Assembly (NCBI RefSeq): GCF_031202265.1
Contig: NZ_CP100604.1
Span: 930,001 to 994,000, forward strand
Reading direction: 5' to 3'
Source of the DNA: Bradyrhizobium sp. Ash2021
GTDB lineage: Bacteria; Pseudomonadota; Alphaproteobacteria; Rhizobiales; Xanthobacteraceae
Length of the DNA stretch: 64,000 bases
Shown: positions 26,751-34,420 of the stretch, in pieces
Position numbering within the stretch: the first letter of the stretch is position 1
Layout of the letters: each line of letters opens with the position of its first letter
Program-made: the position numbers and the translations under genes
The notes under the pieces: generated by a model
Seen by the model: the letters and a program-made list of their open reading frames with translations, nothing else
Database searches by the model: none
What the model was told of the DNA's origin: nothing

Positions 26751-27545
26751 TTACGTTGCGTAGTGAAAACCGACCTGTTGCAACTCGGGCAGCGTGCCAG
26801 TGGCCCCTGGAATTAGAACGGCGCCGTCCGCCAGATGGTTGGTCAGTTCCGCGGCAAGCGCGGCATGAGAGAGCTTATCAGGGTTGATGCCGAATTTGAT
26901 GAGGGCCGCTGCGTGTTCCCAGATTGCATTGTGGCAGGACATGAAAACAACGCCGCGCCGCATCAGTGCAGGTATCGAATTATCCTCACTGGAGAAGGGG
27001 CCCGCCGGGTCCTCATAGTTGGCGGAATCGGCGGCCGCCAACTTCCGATCGATGATCGGTGTATTGGTCTTGAATTCGTCGCCGGCCAGGCTCGTGAGCC
27101 GGTACTTGTCCCAAATGGCCTGATCGTAGAGCGCAAGCTGCGCCGTACCGTGGGTCACCGAAACGGCGAGAAAATCCGGATGTTTGAACGACCAGATCTG
27201 CGAATTGAGCGCGTTGCGCATCAGGTTCAGCCAGGGCCCTCCGATGTCGGTGTTGTCCCAGGCCTGCCTTGGCGCAGGCCGATAGGAGAGCACCTCCGTC
27301 AATGCTTCGTAATCCCATTGCTCCTGATGGTCTAGGATCATCGGCACGGTTTTGAAATCGCGACGGCGCGGCGCTTGCGCCAGGCGTTTCTTCAATGCGT
27401 CAAGGTGGGTGGCACCGGAAGGTATCAACGCGGATTCGACGGTCGCTGTTCCGGACTGAGCCCGGGCCGATGCAAGGCCGATCGCGCTTGTGGCCAGACT
27501 CAAAGCCAATGTTCTCAATACACCCCTTCTTCCGGCGACGACATT
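26751..27545 (-). CDS. Exported DsrE-like protein
   Basis: The N-terminus carries an RR-type export signal (GRRGVLRTLALSLATSAIGL, cleavage near ARA). The mature part ends with a DsrE/F-like core: GVVFMSCHNAIWEHAAALI and VLIPGATGTLPELQQVGFHY, keeping one conserved-position Cys. DsrE-like proteins handle persulfide sulfur, which fits the sulfite-oxidase genes nearby. A GTG at 27545 with AGGAG upstream is preferred; an ATG at 27608 adds 21 residues and would overlap half a CTRAA box (ATTTAATGG, 27604-27612 on the minus strand). Confidence 0.6.
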   Translation of the reverse strand, partial: NVVAGRRGVLRTLALSLATSAIGLASARAQSGTATVESALIPSGATHLDALKKRLAQAPRRRDFKTVPMILDHQEQWDYEALTEVLSYRPAPRQAWDNTDIGGPWLNLMRNALNSQIWSFKHPDFLAVSVTHGTAQLALYDQAIWDKYRLTSLAGDEFKTNTPIIDRKLAAADSANYEDPAGPFSSEDNSIPALMRRGVVFMSCHNAIWEHAAALIKFGINPDKLSHAALAAELTNHLADGAVLIPGATGTLPELQQVGFHYAT

Positions 27546-27731
27546 CACGGCCGCTATCTCCTGCTTGTAGCTATCAGGCAGATAGGCAGCGGGGTTGTTC
27601 GACACCATTAAATCTTTTGAGCGAGATCAGTGCGCGAACGTCCGCACCAAAGTGCTTTCTCAAACAGAAGTTACTGGCGCAACTGCAACTGGATTCCGAT
27701 GTACCTCACATCATCCTACAAGGAGGCCAAG

Positions 27732-27992
27732 ATGAAACTAGCATTGATTGGCGCCGCCGCCGTTGCTGCGGCAGCTTTCGCAACTCCTGCTCTCGCGCAG
27801 GCAGTTATCGAAGACCCCGGCTATTGCGCGCAGTTCGACCCTGACGCAAACTGCCAGAATCTGGGAGCGGGCAATCCGTACGACGATGGCGGCAACTACC
27901 GCAACTGGCAGAACGGGTACGCCATTATGTCGCATCAAGCGGCCGAGCCCGATGCATACCGCTATCATGGCGGACCCAAATCAAACGATTGA
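27732..27992 (+). CDS. Small exported protein ending Y-x-GGPKS
   Basis: The 86-residue protein has a signal peptide (MKLALIGAAAVAAAAFATPA, cleavage after LAQ-A or ALA) and a short mature chain with two Cys (GYCAQFDPDANCQNL), an Asn/Tyr/Gly-rich stretch and the terminal motif RYHGGPKSND. The same ending (RYQGGPKSR) occurs in the exported protein at 51993-52259, so they are members of one small-protein family. AAGGAGG lies 5 nt before the ATG. A 10-bp stem-loop follows (28037). Function unknown. Confidence 0.75.
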   Translation: MKLALIGAAAVAAAAFATPALAQAVIEDPGYCAQFDPDANCQNLGAGNPYDDGGNYRNWQNGYAIMSHQAAEPDAYRYHGGPKSND

Positions 27993-28036
27993 CAACACAG
28001 CCTCGCCCCCTTCGAGAGAGCGTCCGAACGTGAACG

Positions 28037-28063
28037 CAGAGGTGGGGATTTCGCCCACCTCTG
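28037..28063 (+). terminator. Stem-loop after the 27732-27992 gene
   Basis: CAGAGGTGGG and CCCACCTCTG form a perfect 10-bp stem around a 7-nt loop, 45 bp after the stop codon. No T-run follows, so it may act as an mRNA-stabilising hairpin or a factor-assisted terminator. Confidence 0.5.
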
Positions 28064-28160
28064 ACGGCATGGCCGCAGCCCCAACTCTGCCTGACAACAG
28101 GTTAGTTTGTCCGCCTGGCCATCGCATGCGTTATAGGTGGTGCTGGTTCCCCTTCTGAGT

Positions 28161-29075
28161 TTAGTCGTCTCGATGACGCCGATATTCGGTCGGCGTAAGT
28201 CCTGTGAACCTGCGAAATGCCCTGGTGAATGAACTCGTCTCGCGGAAGCCGATCTGGATGCCGATCTGCGTCACCGAGAGCGATCGCCTCTGCAACAGGC
28301 TCCTGGCGCGATCCATCCTCCGGGCCATATGGTAGCGATGCGGAGGCATGCTGAAGGATTGCGTGAAGGCGCGCGCGAAGTGATAGAGACTCAGATCGGC
28401 GAGTGCTGCCAGAGCGGCCAACGAAATCTCCTCCGCGAGATGCTCCTCGATGAATTCCACCACGCGTTTTTGCTGCCACACCGGCAAGCCGCCACGTAGT
28501 GGCTTGGCCGCAGCGGATGTCGCTCGTTCCAATCGCATGATTTCGTGCATCAGTACGAGGCTCAGGGCCTCCGCATATTCGCGGCTCCATGGGTCGGAAT
28601 TCCCGACCTCGGCCTTGAGTTTAAGCGCCGTGTCCCAGACCGCTTGATCGAAGAAGAACAGGCGTGGGCTGATCGCAGGGCAGGTGATGCCGGATCCTGG
28701 ATCAAACAACTGATCCTGCAAATCGATATAGAAATAGGTGACGCGCGTCAGCACCCGCGGCGTCTGCCACCCGTAGAACCGATGCCCGGCCGGCACCAGG
28801 CTGAGCTTCCAATTGAACTCGCGCAGGGTCGATTTTGGCAAGCCCTCGATGAGCGTCTCGCCGTCATCTCGTTCCGCGCGTTCGTAAGCGATCAGCAAAT
28901 GTCTTCGCGCCCGAAAGCCGTATTCGAAAGTCTCGCGCCGGGTAATTCTCACGTTGTCCGCCTGTATTGCGCCCCAAGTCGTTAGTCGGCGGCGGGCGAT
29001 ATCAGGCGGCGAAATGTCGACGATCGGTGGGGGTGAGGCACGAAAATCGGAGCGACTAATGCCGACGTCACTCAT
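28161..29075 (-). CDS. AraC family transcriptional regulator under a CTRAA box
   Basis: The 304-residue regulator has an N-terminal sensor domain (about 1-190) of the kind with YGFRARRHLLIAYERAERDDG and FFFDQAVWDTALKL, and a C-terminal AraC DNA-binding domain with both HTH units (ISLAALAALADLSLYHFARAF and VTQIGIQIGFRETSSFTRAF). The start at 29075 is picked for GGGAG 5 nt upstream; longer frames run through the promoter. A CTRAA box with good -10 spacing lies 80 bp upstream (29155-29176), so the gene is a regulon member and may autoregulate. It is divergent from the 29382 oxidoreductase. Confidence 0.85.
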   Translation of the reverse strand: MSDVGISRSDFRASPPPIVDISPPDIARRRLTTWGAIQADNVRITRRETFEYGFRARRHLLIAYERAERDDGETLIEGLPKSTLREFNWKLSLVPAGHRFYGWQTPRVLTRVTYFYIDLQDQLFDPGSGITCPAISPRLFFFDQAVWDTALKLKAEVGNSDPWSREYAEALSLVLMHEIMRLERATSAAAKPLRGGLPVWQQKRVVEFIEEHLAEEISLAALAALADLSLYHFARAFTQSFSMPPHRYHMARRMDRARSLLQRRSLSVTQIGIQIGFRETSSFTRAFRRFTGLTPTEYRRHRDD

Positions 29076-29130
29076 TCGTTCTCCCGACATTCGCATCCTT
29101 GCGCCTTCATGAGAATTGAAGTCAGGGCCT

Positions 29131-29176
29131 AGACTATGCGGATGGATTGTTGGGACCATTAAATTTGGGTTCAGAT
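29131..29176 (-). promoter_or_regulatory. CTRAA box C with -10 element
   Basis: On the minus strand the box (29176-29155) reads ATCTGAA-N5-ATTTAATGGT and is followed 19 bp later by TAGTCT (29136-29131). The AraC start codon is at 29075. Right beside it, 29176-29197 on the plus strand (CTAAA-N5-TTTTATTCG after AG) is a weaker copy pointing at the divergent oxidoreductase gene. Confidence 0.65.
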
Positions 29177-29381
29177 AGCTAAATTCGATTTTATTCGCGG
29201 CAACAGGCGCGAGCCTCCGGACGGAACATGCACCTTGACGAGTGCCTGGTTGGGCCATCTTCAGGAATCCAAGCAAGAAGACGTAAGGCGCGGCAAGCTG
29301 AGACAAGCGCCGGCCCCGTTAGTCACCAGTTGTTGGCGTGTGTTCGTCGCACGATGCGGCTGGACCCGGTTAGGAACCTCT

Positions 29382-30389
29382 ATGTCCAAGCATGAACCTT
29401 GCTCTCCTTTCGCTCCTCCCTCCCGCGAGCACTCCGGCGTCTCGAGATCGACCGCTACCGGCTGGTCGGCGCTGGGAGAAATCGGCTTTGTCGGCCTTGG
29501 TCACATGGGAAGGCCGATGGCCGCAAACCTCGCGGCCGCCGGACGACGGGTGATTGCATATGTCCGCCGCTCGGATCAACTCGGTGAGCTCGAGGCGCTC
29601 GGTCTCAGCCCGACGACGGATATCGGCGACTTGCTCGACTGTGACGTCGTCATCAGCATGTTGCCGGACGACGATGCCGTAAGCGAAGTCGTATTCGGTC
29701 GCCGCGACGACGATCTGGATGGTCTGGCCGCGGGTTTAATGCCCGGCGCGATCCACCTGTCGATGAGCACAATTAGCACGGCGGCCGCGTCGGTCCTGGC
29801 GAGCGAGCATACGCGGCACGGGCAGGGTTACGTCGCTGCGCCGGTGTTCGGGAATCCGGATGCCGCCAAGGCGCGCCAGCTGTTCATCGTTGCCGCTGGC
29901 GCCCCGGCCGATATCGAGCGTTGCCGGCCGGTCCTCGACAGCCTCGGACAACGGACTTTTACAGTCGGTTCCGACCCAGGAGACGCAAACCTCTTCAAGC
30001 TGCTCGGCAATATGATGAGCGCAACGGCACTGGAGATGCTCGGAGAAGTCGTCGCCGTCGTCCGCAAGCGCGGGCTGGATCCGCAGCCGTTCATCGACAT
30101 TATGACGAGCGCGATGTTCGGTGGACGCGCGCACAGGATTTATGGCGACAAGATTGCCAAGCAGGTCTACACGCCCGGATTCGTCTTGCCCCTCGTGCTG
30201 AAGGATGTGCGCTTGGCGCTCGCGGAGGCAGAGAAGGCCGGCGCTCCGATGCCATCGGTGGGAGTCGTTCGTGACCGGCTGATCTCGGGTATCGCGCGTG
30301 GTTACGGCGACCTTGACTGGACCGCCCTCGGGCTTATCGCCGCCGAGGAGGCGGGGCTCTACGCCGTGCCCTCGGTCACTGCCGGTTGA
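29382..30389 (+). CDS. NAD(P)-dependent beta-hydroxyacid dehydrogenase family protein
   Basis: This 335-residue member of the 6-phosphogluconate / 3-hydroxyisobutyrate dehydrogenase superfamily has the Rossmann signature IGFVGLGHMGRPMAANLAAAG, then VVISMLPDDDAV, the substrate-binding motif with STISTAAAS and VAAPVFGNPDAA, and the catalytic Lys in FKLLGNMM. It probably reduces or oxidises a small 3-hydroxy acid or glyoxylate-type substrate; the exact one is open. The start MSKHEPCS follows an AGGAA site. An aldo/keto reductase gene follows after 61 bp. Confidence 0.85.
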   Translation: MSKHEPCSPFAPPSREHSGVSRSTATGWSALGEIGFVGLGHMGRPMAANLAAAGRRVIAYVRRSDQLGELEALGLSPTTDIGDLLDCDVVISMLPDDDAVSEVVFGRRDDDLDGLAAGLMPGAIHLSMSTISTAAASVLASEHTRHGQGYVAAPVFGNPDAAKARQLFIVAAGAPADIERCRPVLDSLGQRTFTVGSDPGDANLFKLLGNMMSATALEMLGEVVAVVRKRGLDPQPFIDIMTSAMFGGRAHRIYGDKIAKQVYTPGFVLPLVLKDVRLALAEAEKAGAPMPSVGVVRDRLISGIARGYGDLDWTALGLIAAEEAGLYAVPSVTAG

Positions 30390-30450
30390 GGTTGGACTTG
30401 TCTGCCACCCACAGTCCCAAGGCGCACGCACTCAAGGAAAGAACAGGATC

Positions 30451-31476
30451 ATGGCTCGTCAAGCAGAAGCTCTCAAAATGAACATGGAACGCACCGACAT
30501 TCAGGGCACGTCGCTCAAGGTGTCGCCTGTCGCTATTGGGACTTGGGCCATCGGCGGGTGGATGTGGGGTGGAACCGACGAAGCTGAATCGATCGCTACC
30601 ATCCAGGCCGCTTTCGAGCATGGGATCAACGTTGTCGACACGGCCCCGGTCTATGGATTCGGCCGCTCGGAAGAGATCGTTGGCAGGGCGATCGCCGAAA
30701 GCGGGCTACGCTCGAGCGTGATTATCGCCACCAAGGTCGGACTTCAATGGGAGGGTGGGAGGGTATCTCGCAACGCCAGTCGTGCCCGCATCATGCGGGA
30801 GGTCGAAGATTCGTTGCGCCGGCTTCAGACCGATTACATTGACATCTATCAGGTTCATTGGCCCGACCCGCTGATTACGATCGAAGAAACCGCCGATGCA
30901 ATGCACATGCTGTTCGCGCAAGGGAAGATCCGCGCCATCGGCGTGAGCAATTTTTCGGTCGGCCAGATGGAACGGTTTCGCCGCATTGCGCCGCTGCATG
31001 TACTGCAGCCGCCGTACAATTTGTTCGAACGCGGAATCGAGGCCGACCTTCTGCCCTACTGCCAGAAACATGGAATTGCGATGCTGGGATATGGGGCGTT
31101 GTGCCGCGGCCTTTTGTCCGGAAGGATGCAGGCGAACACGATTTTCGAGGGCGACGATCTGAGGCGTTCCGACCCGAAGTTCCTAAAACCTCGGTACGCA
31201 CAATACTTGGCCGCCGTGGGCAAGCTCGACCGCCTCGCACAACGGTTCGGCAAGCGCGTTATCCACCTGGCGGTCCGCTGGATGCTGGACCAAGGCATCA
31301 CGACAGCATTGTGGGGGGCGCGTCGTCCCGATCAGTTGCAGCCGGTCGACGAGGTGACTGGCTGGTCGCTCGATCCTTCTGCCAAGGCCGAGATCGATCG
31401 GATCCTGCGCGAGACCATCGCCGATCCGGTCGGCCCTGAATTCATGGCGCCGCCCGCACGAAACGTCGCAGCGTGA
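30451..31476 (+). CDS. Aldo/keto reductase
   Basis: The 341-residue (beta/alpha)8 NADPH-dependent reductase has the AKR tetrad: Asp of INVVDTAPVYG, Tyr of the same segment, Lys of IIATKVGLQ and His of YQVHWPDP. The C-terminal cofactor region includes ALWGARRPDQL. It reduces aldehydes or ketones in the cytosol. It lies in an apparent two-gene unit with the beta-hydroxyacid dehydrogenase, suggesting joint handling of a carbonyl or hydroxyacid intermediate. An alternative start is the MNMERTD Met at 30478. Confidence 0.9.
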   Translation: MARQAEALKMNMERTDIQGTSLKVSPVAIGTWAIGGWMWGGTDEAESIATIQAAFEHGINVVDTAPVYGFGRSEEIVGRAIAESGLRSSVIIATKVGLQWEGGRVSRNASRARIMREVEDSLRRLQTDYIDIYQVHWPDPLITIEETADAMHMLFAQGKIRAIGVSNFSVGQMERFRRIAPLHVLQPPYNLFERGIEADLLPYCQKHGIAMLGYGALCRGLLSGRMQANTIFEGDDLRRSDPKFLKPRYAQYLAAVGKLDRLAQRFGKRVIHLAVRWMLDQGITTALWGARRPDQLQPVDEVTGWSLDPSAKAEIDRILRETIADPVGPEFMAPPARNVAA

Positions 31477-31569
31477 CGCAAAGCGACGCCAAGCAATTGC
31501 TGCTCGATGATTCTCTTGATCCGCTCGTTGAAATGCGGGGTCGCGCCACCGGTCTGGTTTGAGCTTGAA

Positions 31570-31615
31570 ACCTAACGGCGAATTTAATGGTCCGCGGTTG
31601 TCCCGTTGTTACCTT
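31570..31615 (+). promoter_or_regulatory. CTRAA box D with -10 element
   Basis: The box at 31570-31591 reads ACCTAAC-N5-ATTTAATGGT; TACCTT (31610-31615) begins 20 bp after ATGG. The first start codon in the same direction is the mini-ORF at 31738 and then the truncated cydB at 31806. So a functional-looking promoter now drives a decayed oxidase gene. Confidence 0.6.
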
Positions 31616-31714
31616 CACATAATGGCCCTCGTCTCCACGATCGACTTCAAGAGCCAGGGTCATCCGAACCGGCTGATGTCGCAGGCCGATGAAGAACAAA
31701 TTCAGGAACCAAGC

Positions 31715-31850
31715 TACGTCATCGCTGGAGAATAGCCATGTTCATGCTCTGGCTCTCGCTTTTTGCCGCCAGCATTTTGCTCTACGTCATCGCAGGAAGA
31801 TAGCCATGGTCATGTTCTGGGTCTCGCTTTTGGCCATCAGCATTCTGCTT
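31715..31850 (+). repeat. 68-bp imperfect tandem duplication of the cydB start region
   Basis: Units 31715-31782 and 31783-31850 both begin TACGTCATCGC, contain a ribosome-binding site and ATAGCCATG start, and encode the first helix of CydB (MFMLWLSLFAASILLY and MVMFWVSLLAISILLY). They differ at scattered positions, mostly silent or conservative. Confidence 0.75.
31738..31803 (+). CDS. 21-residue membrane mini-ORF (duplicated cydB start)
   Basis: ATG at 31738 with GGAG upstream opens a frame encoding MFMLWLSLFAASILLYVIAG plus Arg, then TAG. It is a duplicate of the first transmembrane helix of CydB made by the 68-bp tandem repeat. It could be translated as a single-helix peptide, similar in size to the small CydX-type subunits, but more likely it is a by-product of the duplication. 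Confidence 0.35.
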   Translation: MFMLWLSLFAASILLYVIAGR

Positions 31851-32018
31851 TACGTGCTGCTTGACGGTGTCGATCTCGGCGTCGGCTTGCTGTTCGGATT
31901 GGCGACCGGCGAATCCAGGCGTGGCGCGATGCTGAGCGCCGTCGCGCCGATCTGGGACGGCAACGAGACCTGGCTGGTGGTCGCCCGCGGTTATAGGCTC
32001 AAGCCGCGCTTGTGCTGA
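31806..32018 (+). pseudogene. cydB: Truncated cytochrome bd oxidase subunit II
   Basis: The frame begins MVMFWVSLLAISILLYVLLD and continues GVDLGVGLLFGLATG, then MLSAVAPIWDGNETWLVVA: the conserved N-terminus of CydB through the WDGNETWL motif, about 61 of some 335 residues. It then runs into GYRLKPRLC, which is the 3-prime end of the opposing thioesterase gene, and stops. No cydA or rest of cydB is present. A deletion fused the start of cydB to the thioesterase gene end near 31985-31998. Confidence 0.75.
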
Positions 32019-32415
32019 GTTGCTTCACGCCGAAGCGCTTCTCGAACTCCACCATGTTAACGATGCCGCGGCGATGGGTGCCGTCACCGATCTTGCGGTC
32101 GCCATCCCAGGCTTCGACCTCGAACACGACGCTCTTGCGGTCGATCTCGAGGACGCGAGCAGTGGTACGGACCGTGCGGCCGACCGGCGTTGCGGCGAGA
32201 TGGCGGACTTTCACGTCCATGCCGACGCTTACAAAGCCGTCTGGAAGATGGCGAGCAATCGCGGAGCCTGACGCCATTTCCATATGCAGGATCATGATAG
32301 GCGTGGCGTAGACCCGCGGCATATCAGCCACGAAATGAGCGACCGTCATCACCGATGTGACGGTCACGGTCATCTCGGCGGCCATACCGACCCTGACGTT
32401 ACTGAGCGCAAGCAT
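31999..32415 (-). CDS. Thioesterase family protein (FlK-like hotdog)
   Basis: This 138-residue hotdog-fold protein has strands with VRVGMAAEMTVTVTSVMTVAHF, MEMASGSAIARHL and SVGMDVKVRHLAATPVG, the layout of fluoroacetyl-CoA thioesterase-like proteins that hydrolyse small acyl-CoAs. The Thr/Glu/His catalytic set could be the Thr of SVMTVAHF, the Glu of HMEMAS and the His of KVRHLA. The C-terminus overlaps the cydB remnant on the other strand. It is cytosolic and monocistronic. Confidence 0.8.
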   Translation of the reverse strand: MLALSNVRVGMAAEMTVTVTSVMTVAHFVADMPRVYATPIMILHMEMASGSAIARHLPDGFVSVGMDVKVRHLAATPVGRTVRTTARVLEIDRKSVVFEVEAWDGDRKIGDGTHRRGIVNMVEFEKRFGVKQLSTSAA

Positions 32416-32505
32416 ATGTTCCTCGTCCGCGATTCGTGTGGACTGACGGCCTTTCCGGCATCAGAAGTGACTGTGGTGCCGGAGATCTTGTTTTGCCGTT
32501 GCGAT

Positions 32506-33753
32506 CTATGATTTAGGCATCACGCCCGGGGCGTTCTCCGGCCATTTTGCGATGGTCGCTTCGTCGACATTCAGATGCTGGGCAACCAGCGCCGGCGGCG
32601 TATGCGTCAGCCAGTTCGACAGGGAAACCTCTTCATAACGCGAGGCCCTGAAGACCGCGACAAAGACCATGTCCGTGTCGCCGACATTCTCGACGTAATG
32701 CCCCAGGTTCTTCTTGACGTAGCCGATGTCTCCGGGATTGAAATCCATCGTCATCGCGTTCGGTCCGGTATTGAACACGGTCATGCGTGCTTTGCCCTTG
32801 ATATAATACTGCCATTCGTCGGCGTTCGGATGCCAGTGCATCTCGCGGACGCCACCCGGACGAACCGTCACCAGCGCGGCGGCAATCCTCGTCGAGACCA
32901 TGAAGTTGTTGCTGTCGGCAATCCGCACGTCGCCGGCCTCGGATTGCTTCGTCGGAGCTGACGATCCAAGCCTGAAGATGAAGGGATGGGGCGGAACGCC
33001 CCCGGTCTTGCTGACGGCGGCGCGGTCCGATGTCAGATCGCCGGGCAGCGTTCCCTGGAAGATCCAGAGGTTTTGCAGCGGAATGTTGGCGAACGTCTTG
33101 GCCGGAACGCCAAAATTCTTGGCAAGCACCTCGGGAGGGGTATGGGCGAACCAGTCGGTCACCAATAGCGTATTGAACTCGCTGGCGTCGCCGTCGTCAA
33201 AGCAGATCACAAATTCGCAGCCGTCCGGGCCGAGCCCCTGCAACGAATGCGGCTGGCCTGCGGGGAAATACCACAGATCGCCCTCATTGACGTCCGCGAT
33301 GTATGGCCGGCCCTCGGCGTCGAGAACCGTCACGCGGCAACTGCCGTACGTCATGATCGCCCACTCCGCCGCCTGATGCCAGTGCAACTCCCTGATACCG
33401 CCGGCCGTCAACCGCATGTTGACTCCCGTGATCGTGTCGGAAATCGCAAAATCCTTCTGCGTCACCTGGCGCGCCCAGCCGCCGTTCTGGACCCGCTTTG
33501 GCGCATTGTTGAATGAGGCCCAGTCCATCGGCATGCCGCCGACGTCGGTTGCCGGCGGAAATTGCGCCGAGGGAAACTGGTTGCCGATGGCCTCGCTTTG
33601 TGGGCCAGGATCCCTGAGAGTTCCCGGAGCTTTGGCGTTGACAGCGCCTTGCGGCGGCTGGTCCGGGTTACCAAAGGAGGCAGCGCGTGCTGCGCTCGCG
33701 GTCATCACAGCACCCGCAGCGGATACCGCCAACACATCCCGTCTCGAAAACAT
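32506..33753 (-). CDS. oxdC: Oxalate decarboxylase family bicupin, exported
   Basis: The 415-residue protein has a twin-arginine signal (MFSRRDVLAVSAAGAVMTAS, cleavage after ARA) and two cupin domains, each with a Mn-type set: RELHWHQAAEW in the first and REMHWHPNADEWQYY in the second. The active-site lid of the first cupin reads DGDASEFNTLLVTDWFAHTP, aligning with the SENST lid of Bacillus OxdC and keeping its Glu, which favours decarboxylase (oxalate to formate and CO2) over oxidase. CTRAA box E lies 64 bp upstream. Formate made in the periplasm could feed the formate-dehydrogenase-like enzyme at 45458. Confidence 0.88.
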   Translation of the reverse strand: MFSRRDVLAVSAAGAVMTASAARAASFGNPDQPPQGAVNAKAPGTLRDPGPQSEAIGNQFPSAQFPPATDVGGMPMDWASFNNAPKRVQNGGWARQVTQKDFAISDTITGVNMRLTAGGIRELHWHQAAEWAIMTYGSCRVTVLDAEGRPYIADVNEGDLWYFPAGQPHSLQGLGPDGCEFVICFDDGDASEFNTLLVTDWFAHTPPEVLAKNFGVPAKTFANIPLQNLWIFQGTLPGDLTSDRAAVSKTGGVPPHPFIFRLGSSAPTKQSEAGDVRIADSNNFMVSTRIAAALVTVRPGGVREMHWHPNADEWQYYIKGKARMTVFNTGPNAMTMDFNPGDIGYVKKNLGHYVENVGDTDMVFVAVFRASRYEEVSLSNWLTHTPPALVAQHLNVDEATIAKWPENAPGVMPKS

Positions 33754-33792
33754 AGTTGTCGCTCCTCTAAAAATTAAACTGCGCGTACATCA

Positions 33793-33838
33793 AAGATAGT
33801 TTCACGATTATCGTGAGCCATTAAATTAGCGTTCAGAA
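33793..33838 (-). promoter_or_regulatory. CTRAA box E with -10 element
   Basis: Minus-strand box (33838-33817) TTCTGAA-N5-ATTTAATGGC, followed 19 bp later by TATCTT (33798-33793). The predicted transcript starts about 30 nt before the oxalate decarboxylase ATG at 33753. This is one of the closest matches to consensus and spacing. Confidence 0.7.
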
Positions 33839-33904
33839 TGTCTTGCGGATCGAGCCGACATGAATATGCCGAGCGTCAATTCCGGGGCCGGGTGCTGTTG
33901 GTGT

Positions 33905-34420
33905 TCAGGTCCGACGCGGACGTCCGGGTCGGTACACACGGATTTCGACGACGCCGTGGTTGAGAGCCTGATGACATGAATTGCATGCGTCGGTCAGATC
34001 AGCATAGGCTTGGGTAAACGCGGTGGCGTCTTTCGATTGGATCGCGCTCCTCAATTCCTTGAACGGCTGCTCCGTCACAGAGGCGATCATGTCCGGAAAA
34101 GAGACGTCGTGTTCGACCGGATGGGCGTGCCCGAGGCGATCGAACGCGCCATGCAGATTTCCAAGCTCGTAGGCTGCAAACTCCCAGTTTCCATCCTGCT
34201 CGGCCCGCCAGAGCCGCTCGTGCCGCGGTTGAATCGTCGCGATCATGAGGTCACTGATACTCGGGAGATAATCGTTAGCGTGAGGAGAAGGTGGCGTCGC
34301 CTCAGGTCCCGCAGCCAGGCCGCGCGAGGTCGCAAGACCGATCGCGACGGCCGCAGCAATCGCGATCGTGGCAACTACGATCGGGCGGCGCTGACTGCTT
34401 GCTGCTTCTTTCCCGGTCAT
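33905..34420 (-). CDS. Periplasmic c-type cytochrome, class II-like
   Basis: The 171-residue protein has an N-terminal export segment (IVVATIAIAAAVAIGLATS) and a helical domain whose only haem motif, CNSCH (residues 146-150), lies close to the C-terminus as in four-helix cytochromes c-prime. Its ATG overlaps the paoC stop codon by 4 bp, so it is the last gene of the aldehyde-oxidase operon and the likely electron acceptor for that enzyme. The start MTGKEAASS is fixed by this overlap. Confidence 0.8.
   Translation of the reverse strand: MTGKEAASSQRRPIVVATIAIAAAVAIGLATSRGLAAGPEATPPSPHANDYLPSISDLMIATIQPRHERLWRAEQDGNWEFAAYELGNLHGAFDRLGHAHPVEHDVSFPDMIASVTEQPFKELRSAIQSKDATAFTQAYADLTDACNSCHQALNHGVVEIRVYRPGRPRRT

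Noticed and set aside
27603..27624. CCATTAAAT upstream of the DsrE-like gene as a full CTRAA box
   Set aside because: The downstream half-site is perfect and the distance to the GTG start is right, but the CTRAA half is missing; kept only as a remark in the gene entry.
28152..28166. TTCTGAGTTTAGTC as a box half-site
   Set aside because: It lies at the end of the AraC gene with no second half at the right spacing.
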